Assembly (NCBI RefSeq): GCF_900094595.1 | Contig: NZ_FMAD01000009.1 | Coordinates: forward strand, 186,001 to 250,000 | DNA length: 64,000 nucleotides | Origin: Cupriavidus alkaliphilus | Lineage (GTDB): Bacteria; Pseudomonadota; Gammaproteobacteria; Burkholderiales; Burkholderiaceae | Reading direction: 5' to 3' | Shown: one piece after another, positions 10,052 to 16,208 of the stretch | Layout: each line of letters begins with the position of its first letter | How positions within the stretch are numbered: position 1 is the first letter of the stretch | Program-made: the position numbers and the translations under genes | Notes under the pieces: generated by a model | What the model saw: only the letters and a program-made list of their open reading frames with translations | What the model was told of the DNA's origin: nothing | Databases searched by the model: none

Positions 10052-11729
10052 GGCGGGCTCCGGTTTGCAGCAGGGGGGCGAGGGTGGCGCGCACGGCGTC
10101 GCATGACGGTTCGCGCCAGCGTGCCAGCACATAGCCATCGGGGCGGATGAGATACAGCGTGCCGGGGTTGGCACCATAGCGGGCGTGGGCCTGGCCGTCG
10201 ACGTCGGCCAGCGCGGTGGCGCCGGCCGGGGCGCCGCTGACCACTTGATACGCGTGCAGGACTTGTGGATGTTCGCGCGCGAGCGCGGCAAGCGGCTCGG
10301 GCAGCGCCGATCGGTCGGCGGCATGCCCGAACCAGAGCAGCGTGAAGCGCTGCCCGAAGCATTGCGTCAGATGCCGGATGCCGTCCGGCCCGTCCACGCG
10401 CAGTTCCGGCGCGGGCAAGCCGGGCGCGGCGCCCGGGCAGTCGGTGCCGAAGTCGCTGGGACCGTTCAGCGCCGAATCGACATAGGCAATCGGCGCCGAC
10501 TGCCGCGGATTGATCAGCGAACGCACTGCCGGCTCGGATGGCGCCAGCCGCAGCGTGGCCTCGCGCATCAGCTTGAAGGCGAAGTCGGGCGGCGCCATGA
10601 ACTCGGTGCTCTTGGCGCCGTAGGCAAGGTTCTGGCGCGTGGCGTGCACGCGTTCGGCCGAGTAGGTGTCGAGCAGGCTGTCGCCAGCCTGGCCGCGCAG
10701 CACCCAGGCCAGCTTCCACGCCAGGTTGCCGGCATCGTCCAGCCCCGAATTGAGCCCGCGCACGCCAAAGATCGGCACCAGGTGCGCGGCGTCGCCGGCG
10801 AACAGGACGCGGCCGTGGCGGTAGTCCTGCAGGGTCAGGCACTTGGCGTTGTACATCGAGATCCACAGCGGCCGCCACGGCTCGGTTTCGCCGATCATGT
10901 CGAGGTGGCTCTGCACGCGCGGCAGCACGTTCTCGGGCCTGACCGCCTCGTCGGGGTCTTCGTCGTCGCGGATCTGGTAGTCGATGCGCCAGACATCGTC
11001 GGGCTGCCGGTGCATCAGCAGGGTCGAGCCGGGATTGGAAGGCGGGTCGAACCAGGCCAGCCGCTCCACCTCGCGCCGGGTTTTCTGCACGATATCGACG
11101 ATCACGTAGCGCCCTTCGTACTGCGTGCCTTCCATGCGCAGGCCGAGTTGCTCGCGCACCGTGCTGCGTCCGCCGTCGCATGCCACCAGCCATTGCGCAT
11201 CGACCTCCACCGCGCCATCGCCGGTCTCGATCTCGGCGACCACGCCGCCGGCGTGCTGGCGCAGCGTCCGCAGGCGCGCGCCGAAGCGTACCTCGGCAGG
11301 CGACGCGCCGCGCAGCGCGGCTTCGTGGGCGAAGGCCTCCAGGTAGTACTGCTGGATATTGACCATCGGCGCAAAGCGCTCGCCCGGCTCGCTCGGCATG
11401 TGGAAGTGCAGCACCTGCGTGTCGCGGTGGTAGCTGCGCCCGCCGACCCACGGCAGGCCGGTTGCGACGGTGGCCCGGTCGGCGCCCGCCCAGCCCAGGA
11501 TCTCCAGCGAGCGCCGCGCCATGCAGATCGCGCGGCTGCCGGCGCAGTAGCCGTCGTCGGCTTCCACCACCAGCGTGGCGATGCCCTGGCGCGCCAGCAG
11601 CGCGGCCAGCGTCAGGCCGACCGGGCCGCCGCCGGCGATCAGCACCGGGATGCGTTGCGGCCAGGGGCGGGGCGAATCGGGCGGTGGTGCGGGCGGCACC
11701 GGCAGGTGAGGTGCGGGGAGGTCTGGCAT
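10041..11729 (-). CDS. FAD-dependent aromatic hydroxylase (MhpA/TfdB-like)
   Basis: A class A flavoprotein monooxygenase that would hydroxylate a phenolic substrate with NAD(P)H and O2. The 562-residue protein has the FAD motif IAGGGPVGLTLAALL near residue 31, the DG motif DGGRSTVREQLG near 190, and the GD motif LFAGDAAHLVPIFGVRG near 315. A C-terminal thioredoxin-like domain typical of the phenol hydroxylase/MhpA branch ends in YLIRPDGYVLARW. The ATG at 11729 was chosen because upstream codons would run through the palindromic operator. Substrate unknown; the C-terminal domain and MarR partner suggest an aromatic compound. No ring-cleavage gene is nearby. Confidence 0.88.
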   Translation of the reverse strand: MPDLPAPHLPVPPAPPPDSPRPWPQRIPVLIAGGGPVGLTLAALLARQGIATLVVEADDGYCAGSRAICMARRSLEILGWAGADRATVATGLPWVGGRSYHRDTQVLHFHMPSEPGERFAPMVNIQQYYLEAFAHEAALRGASPAEVRFGARLRTLRQHAGGVVAEIETGDGAVEVDAQWLVACDGGRSTVREQLGLRMEGTQYEGRYVIVDIVQKTRREVERLAWFDPPSNPGSTLLMHRQPDDVWRIDYQIRDDEDPDEAVRPENVLPRVQSHLDMIGETEPWRPLWISMYNAKCLTLQDYRHGRVLFAGDAAHLVPIFGVRGLNSGLDDAGNLAWKLAWVLRGQAGDSLLDTYSAERVHATRQNLAYGAKSTEFMAPPDFAFKLMREATLRLAPSEPAVRSLINPRQSAPIAYVDSALNGPSDFGTDCPGAAPGLPAPELRVDGPDGIRHLTQCFGQRFTLLWFGHAADRSALPEPLAALAREHPQVLHAYQVVSGAPAGATALADVDGQAHARYGANPGTLYLIRPDGYVLARWREPSCDAVRATLAPLLQTGARHAS

Positions 11730-11761
11730 GACGGGCGATGGGTCTGTGTAGGTGGTTGTGG

Positions 11762-11790
11762 GCGCAACTATATCGGCCAGATAGTTGCGC
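11762..11790. promoter_or_regulatory. Perfect 10-bp inverted repeat, probable MarR operator
   Basis: GCGCAACTAT at 11762-11771 and its exact complement ATAGTTGCGC at 11781-11790 are separated by nine bases. A further AACTAG half follows at about 11795. MarR proteins commonly bind such AT-centred palindromes. The site is 33 bp from the monooxygenase start and between it and the divergent OPT transporter gene, so it could control both. Confidence 0.6.
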
Positions 11791-11918
11791 GCGAAACTAG
11801 TGTAAACCCGTCCGCCCAATACCGGCACTGCGATAGCGCAAACCCGCGCAACGGCCGCGGCCCGCCCCTTCGCCTATGCTTCGCAACAGGAACACTGTTC
11901 CGCTCAAGGCACCCTGCC

Positions 11919-13700
11919 ATGCCCGTCTTGCCCTCCGACGCCGCGCCGCGCGTGGCCTGGCTGCCATCGCCCGGCAGCTGGCAATACCACCTGATGCTGG
12001 GCGCGGCCGGCATGCTGGTGCTGGGGCCGCTGGGTGGCGTGGCCGCGGCATACATGAATTTTTCGCTGGGTTTCTTTGTTGGCGGGCAGGTGCTGGCGGG
12101 CATCCTGGGCTCGGTGGTGACGGCCGGCTATGGCGCGTCCGGCCGCCATGGCGCCAACTACATCCAGACCGCGGCGGCGTCGGTGGCGGGCATGGGCGGC
12201 ATGGCGGTGGTGCTGCAGGCGATGGCGTGGCTGGGCATGGCACAGCCGCCGCTGTGGCAACTGGTGCTGTACCTGCTGTGCATCGGCATGTTCGGCGTGG
12301 GCGTGGGCATGCTGTACACGCCGTTGCTGGTGGACCGCATGCAGCTGACCTTTCCGTCGGGCCTGGCGGTGGCCAACATCCTGCGTGCGCTGACCGATCC
12401 GGCGCTGTTGCGACGCTCGGTGGCGCGCCTTGGCGGCGGCATCGCGCTGGGCCTGGCCAGCGGGCTGGGGGCGGGGCGCGTGCCGTGGCTGGCCGCGCTG
12501 GACCTGTCCGCGGCCACCTTCGGCGCCGGCATGATCGTGGGCGCACGCGTGGGCGTTGCGGCGCTGGTTGGCGGGCTGGCCGGCTGGGCCATGACCCCGT
12601 GGTTCATCGACGCCGGCTGGCTCGCGCCGGGCGAGCCGTACCGCAAGGCCACGTTCCTGGTGGCGCTGGGCATGATCATGGGCGCGGCCGTGGTCGACCT
12701 GGCGCAGTTGCTGGTGCAGGCGTGCCGGCGCTGGCGGGCACGGCGCCAGCCGCAACCGGATGCACCGCGACGCGGGCCGGGCATGGGCTGGGTGGCGGCC
12801 TGGGCGCTGCTCTGGGGTGTGGCCACGGTGGCGGCGGGCGTGATGTGGTTCGGGCAGCCGCTGGCGTTCCAGCTGATTGCCGTGCTGCTGGCGCTGGTGT
12901 TCGCGCTGGTCAACGGCATCTCGGTCGGCATGGTCGACCAGAACCCGATTTCGTCGGCGTTCGTGCTGTCGGTGATCCTGATGGCGGCGGCCGGCCTGCG
13001 CGCGCCGCAGGTTGGCCTGATCGCCGCCACGGTGCTGCTGGTGGCCACCGCCGAGGCCAGCGACATGCAGCAGGACCGCTCCACCGGCTGGCGCCTGGGC
13101 AGCGACCGCATGGTGCAGTTCGGCTACCAGGTGGCGGGTATCGTGGTCGGCGCACTGGTCGCGGTGGCGATGGCGCGGCTGTTCCTGCAGGCCTATCCGG
13201 TGCTGGCGCTGGACCAGACCAGCCTGCCGGCCGACCAGCAGCCGGCGCGCTGGACATCGGCCATGACCTACAAGATCGTGGGCGTGCTCCATGGCCTGTC
13301 GCAGGACCGGGCCGGCCAGTATCTTGCGGTCGCGGCGGGGCTGGTGATCGGGCTGGCCACGGCGCTGTTGCGCCGCGCCATCCTCGGCCATCCCGCGTGG
13401 CAGCGCCTTGCGCGTTCCGGCCGAGCCGGCCAGGCGGCGGATTTCGTGCTGGATGCCGTGATCCTGCCTTCGCCCTATGCGTCGTCGTTCGGCGGCTTCG
13501 TCAACCTGGCGGCCGCGGCCTGGATGGCGGCGGGCGGCGTGCTGGCCAGCGCCGGGGCTGCGCTCGGTGCCGCCGGGGCGCGCCGGCAAGGCTTGCCGCG
13601 CGACATGAACACCGCGTCGCTGCTGGGCGGGGGGCTGATTGCGGGCGATGCGCTGGCGGCGCTGGGCATCGGCATGGCCGGCTTGCTGTCAGTCACCTGA
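11919..13700 (+). CDS. OPT-family (oligopeptide/metal-chelate) transporter
   Basis: A polytopic inner membrane carrier of 593 residues with about 14-16 hydrophobic segments, of the OPT/YSL superfamily that moves peptides, siderophores or metal chelates with protons. Family-like features include the Gly/Ala-rich N-terminal helices with NFSLGFFVGGQVLAG, the loop FPSGLAVANILRAL near residue 147, and the C-terminal INxxSLLGGG-like turn (DMNTASLLGGGLIAGDAL). An AAGG ribosome site precedes the ATG. It is divergent from the monooxygenase operon and shares its control region. Substrate unknown. Confidence 0.85.
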   Translation: MPVLPSDAAPRVAWLPSPGSWQYHLMLGAAGMLVLGPLGGVAAAYMNFSLGFFVGGQVLAGILGSVVTAGYGASGRHGANYIQTAAASVAGMGGMAVVLQAMAWLGMAQPPLWQLVLYLLCIGMFGVGVGMLYTPLLVDRMQLTFPSGLAVANILRALTDPALLRRSVARLGGGIALGLASGLGAGRVPWLAALDLSAATFGAGMIVGARVGVAALVGGLAGWAMTPWFIDAGWLAPGEPYRKATFLVALGMIMGAAVVDLAQLLVQACRRWRARRQPQPDAPRRGPGMGWVAAWALLWGVATVAAGVMWFGQPLAFQLIAVLLALVFALVNGISVGMVDQNPISSAFVLSVILMAAAGLRAPQVGLIAATVLLVATAEASDMQQDRSTGWRLGSDRMVQFGYQVAGIVVGALVAVAMARLFLQAYPVLALDQTSLPADQQPARWTSAMTYKIVGVLHGLSQDRAGQYLAVAAGLVIGLATALLRRAILGHPAWQRLARSGRAGQAADFVLDAVILPSPYASSFGGFVNLAAAAWMAAGGVLASAGAALGAAGARRQGLPRDMNTASLLGGGLIAGDALAALGIGMAGLLSVT

Positions 13701-13716
13701 GGCGCCGGGGGCGGCC

Positions 13717-13768
13717 GATTGTCAAATTTTGCTGACGCTTCTGTCCAAGATCCAATGGATTGTCAAAT
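13717..13768 (+). promoter_or_regulatory. Direct repeat GATTGTCAAAT upstream of acyl-CoA dehydrogenase
   Basis: GATTGTCAAAT occurs at 13717-13727 and again at 13758-13768, 41 bp apart, close to four helical turns. The second copy in context (GGATTGTCAAATCGCG) resembles the AraC-type half-site GGATCGTCAAATCGCC upstream of the BKACE gene at about 45068. An activator site for the dehydrogenase promoter is likely, but the regulator is not identified. Confidence 0.45.
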
Positions 13769-13829
13769 CGCGTCACCGGCGTACCATAGGCGGCCAGACT
13801 GACGTACTGGCTTGACCCGGAGAATCACC

Positions 13830-14987
13830 ATGGCCCTAGACCAAGAATCCTTTGCCCTGCTGCGCGCCTCGGTGCAGCGCTTCATCGACGAACGCCTGAA
13901 GCCCGCCGAAGACACGCTGGAGGAAACCGACGACGTGCCCGCCGACATCGTCGCCGACATGAAGGAGATGGGGCTGTTCGGCATCTCCATCCCCGAGAAC
14001 TACGGCGGCATCGGCCTGTCGATGTCGCAGGAATGCGATGTGGTCTATGACCTCGGCCATACCGCGTTCGCTTTCCGCTCGGTTTTCGGCACCAACGTCG
14101 GCATCGGTTCGCAGGGCATCCTGATGGATGGCACCGAGGAACAGAAGCAGCAATACCTGCCGCGCATCGCCAGCGGCGAGATGATTATCTCGTTCGCGCT
14201 GACCGAGCCCAACGCCGGTTCCGATGCGGCCTCGCTGCAGACCAAAGCGGAGCTGGACGGCGACCACTATGTCATCAACGGCACCAAGCGCTTCATCACC
14301 AACGCGCCGCGCGCGGGCGCCTTTACGCTGATGGCGCGCACCGGCGGCCCGGGCGCCGGCGGCATCTCGTCCTTCATCGTGCCGGCCGATACCCCGGGCA
14401 TCTCGCTGGGCAAGCCTGACAAGAAGATGGGCCAGCGCGGCACCAAGACCTGCGACGTGGTGCTGGAGAACGTGCGCGTGCCGGCCGCCAACATCATCGG
14501 CGGCGTGCCGGGGGTGGGCTTCAAGACTGCCATGAAGGTGCTGGACCGTGGCCGCCTGCACCTGTCGGCGCTGGCCTGCGGCATGGCGCACCGGCTGATC
14601 ACCGATGCCGTGGCGTATGCCAGGGAGCGCAAGCAGTTCGGCCGCCCGATTGGCGACTTCCAGCTGATCCAGGCGATGCTGGCCGACAGCCAGGCCGAGC
14701 TCTACGCGGGCCTGTCGATGGTGCGCGACTGCGCCCAGCGCTACGACGCCAAGCCCGCCGGCAAGAGCGATCCGGAAGTCAGCATGCTGGCCTCTTGCAC
14801 CAAGATGTTCTGTACCGAGATGGTCGGTCGCGTCGCCGACCGCGCGGTGCAGATCCACGGCGGCGCCGGCTATATCGCCGAATACAAGGCCGAACGCTTC
14901 TACCGCGATGTGCGCCTGCTGCGCCTGTACGAAGGCACCACGCAGATCCAGCAGATGATCATCGCCAAGCATCTGCTGCGCGACTGA
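13830..14987 (+). CDS. Acyl-CoA dehydrogenase
   Basis: A soluble FAD enzyme that oxidises an acyl-CoA to the 2-enoyl-CoA and passes electrons to ETF. The 385 residues cover the N-terminal helical domain, the beta domain with signature 1 (FALTEPNAGSDAASLQT) and the C-terminal domain with signature 2 (QIHGGAGYIAEYKAERFYRDVR). The Glu in LLRLYEGTTQIQQ is at the catalytic-base position of short- and medium-chain enzymes. The ATG at 13830 has GGAG upstream. It appears monocistronic, so chain-length preference cannot be read from context. Confidence 0.92.
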   Translation: MALDQESFALLRASVQRFIDERLKPAEDTLEETDDVPADIVADMKEMGLFGISIPENYGGIGLSMSQECDVVYDLGHTAFAFRSVFGTNVGIGSQGILMDGTEEQKQQYLPRIASGEMIISFALTEPNAGSDAASLQTKAELDGDHYVINGTKRFITNAPRAGAFTLMARTGGPGAGGISSFIVPADTPGISLGKPDKKMGQRGTKTCDVVLENVRVPAANIIGGVPGVGFKTAMKVLDRGRLHLSALACGMAHRLITDAVAYARERKQFGRPIGDFQLIQAMLADSQAELYAGLSMVRDCAQRYDAKPAGKSDPEVSMLASCTKMFCTEMVGRVADRAVQIHGGAGYIAEYKAERFYRDVRLLRLYEGTTQIQQMIIAKHLLRD

Positions 14988-15017
14988 CCCCCAACGGCCC
15001 GCGTGGCAGGAGTCGAC

Positions 15018-15590
15018 ATGGACACGATGCAGTACCGCGGGCGCGACGGTGCGCCGCAGGCAGGACATGATGACGGCGCGCCGCACCGGCTGCGCGCGGT
15101 GGTGGCGACTTATCGCCCCACGCTGCAGGCGTACACGCTGGCGGTATCGCCGGCCGAGCTGATGGCGCTCTGCGCGCTGCCGGCACAGATGGCGGCCAGC
15201 GTCGGCGGCACCCCGGACCCGCGCGTGCAGACGCACCTGGCGCGGCTGCGCACCGAGGTGCAGGGCAGCGGCATCGCTTTGCCCGGCGCCATCGTGGTGG
15301 CGGTCAGCGGCGGCCGCATGCAGTGCGAGTGCGACCACCTGTTCACGCTGACGCTGCAGCCGCGCCATGGCGACCGCCTGATCGTGATCGACGGCTACGA
15401 GCGCCTGCTGGCGCTGGCGCATGGCGAGCGCCGCCAGTGCAAGACGCTGGTGTCGGCGGTGCTGTGGCGCACCGCGCTGGAGGCCGCCGGGGCGGCACCG
15501 TCCGACGATGCCGCCAGGGACATCATCGACGCGCCGGTGGCACAGTCATGCGCCGCGCGCTGGGCCAACGCGACGCGGGTCTGGCATTGA
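15018..15590 (+). CDS. Hypothetical protein with a degenerate DGQHR-like motif
   Basis: A 190-residue protein of unknown function. The central part, an ALPGAIVVAVSGG strand followed about 30 residues later by IVIDGYERLLALAHGER, resembles the core of the DGQHR/DndB-like fold, where the second motif would read DGQHR. Here Gln and His are replaced by Tyr and Glu. It is much shorter than DndB proteins (about 350 or more residues) and no phosphorothioation genes are near. The ATG at 15018 has AGGAG six bases upstream; a GTG at 15003 is an alternative. It follows the acyl-CoA dehydrogenase by 30 bp and is followed by a terminator. The relationship is a suggestion only. Confidence 0.55.
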   Translation: MDTMQYRGRDGAPQAGHDDGAPHRLRAVVATYRPTLQAYTLAVSPAELMALCALPAQMAASVGGTPDPRVQTHLARLRTEVQGSGIALPGAIVVAVSGGRMQCECDHLFTLTLQPRHGDRLIVIDGYERLLALAHGERRQCKTLVSAVLWRTALEAAGAAPSDDAARDIIDAPVAQSCAARWANATRVWH

Positions 15591-15633
15591 TCCGCGTGAT
15601 TGGCGTGACCGGCGTGACCGGCGCAACGTAACG

Positions 15634-15665
15634 GAAGCCGCCTGCAGGGGCGGCTTCTTTATTTT
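15634..15665 (+). terminator. Rho-independent terminator
   Basis: A perfect 9-bp stem (GAAGCCGCC at 15634-15642, GGCGGCTTC at 15649-15657) closes a six-base loop and is followed by TTTATTTT. It ends the acyl-CoA dehydrogenase / hypothetical transcript and separates it from the convergent SOS-boxed gene. Confidence 0.85.
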
Positions 15666-15692
15666 CTGGTGAACGCAGGCGCGTTTACGCCG

Positions 15693-16067
15693 CTATTGCG
15701 GCCACACGCCATCGACCTCGCGCAGCAGGTGGCCGGCGAGAATGTAGTCCCCGAGCCGCGTGGCCTTGGCTTCGAGGTCGAGCAATTCATGGTCCGCCAG
15801 CGTGCCGAGATCGAACTGGCAATAGAGATTGCGTTGACGGAATGTGGCCTTGGGTTTGGCCAGCCCTTCGATCAGGGCTTCGCGGGAACGGACTGCGATG
15901 CTTTCTTGTCCGCGATATTGCACCTTGATACCGCGCTTTTCTCCGAGCCTGCCGAGTTCGACGGCGTCCTGCCATCCGGTTTCGTAGTCCAGCTCAAGCG
16001 CCAGCACGCCTTCCGAGGCCAGAAGCCTGAGCGCTTCTGCCTTGCTGCCAGCTCGCACGATTGACAT
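15693..16067 (-). CDS. Hypothetical 124-residue protein under a LexA box
   Basis: Not recognised. The ATG at 16067 follows AAGAGGTG. The protein is soluble and mixed alpha/beta: an N-terminal helix (SKAEALRLLASEGVLALELD), a middle part (GIKVQYRGQESIAVRSREALIEGL) and an acidic C-terminal helix (TLADHELLDLEAKATRLGDYILAG). It has no signal peptide and no membrane segment. A perfect CTGT-N8-ACAG box sits 25-40 bp upstream of the start, over the promoter, so it should be induced by DNA damage. Local base composition is less GC-rich than that of the neighbours, which suggests a transferred gene. It converges on the previous unit and shares none of its functions. Confidence 0.72.
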   Translation of the reverse strand: MSIVRAGSKAEALRLLASEGVLALELDYETGWQDAVELGRLGEKRGIKVQYRGQESIAVRSREALIEGLAKPKATFRQRNLYCQFDLGTLADHELLDLEAKATRLGDYILAGHLLREVDGVWPQ

Positions 16068-16091
16068 CCACACCTCTTGTATCGACTTATA

Positions 16092-16107
16092 CTGTACGAA
16101 TATACAG
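16092..16107 (-). promoter_or_regulatory. LexA (SOS) box
   Basis: CTGTACGAATATACAG matches the CTGT-N8-ACAG consensus at all eight fixed positions. On the minus strand a TTGACT hexamer overlaps its left edge and TATAAG follows, so LexA bound here would cover the promoter of the 124-residue gene. The site faces that gene; the M16 peptidase start is far away on the other side. Confidence 0.78.
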
Positions 16108-16208
16108 TCAACCCGGGGTCGGGGCAAGGGCCTGGCGCCGCGTTGCCCGCGCTTGCGGATGGCGCCACCGCCCGGCGAGTATGGTTGCAGATCTATGTCA
16201 GGCGCATG

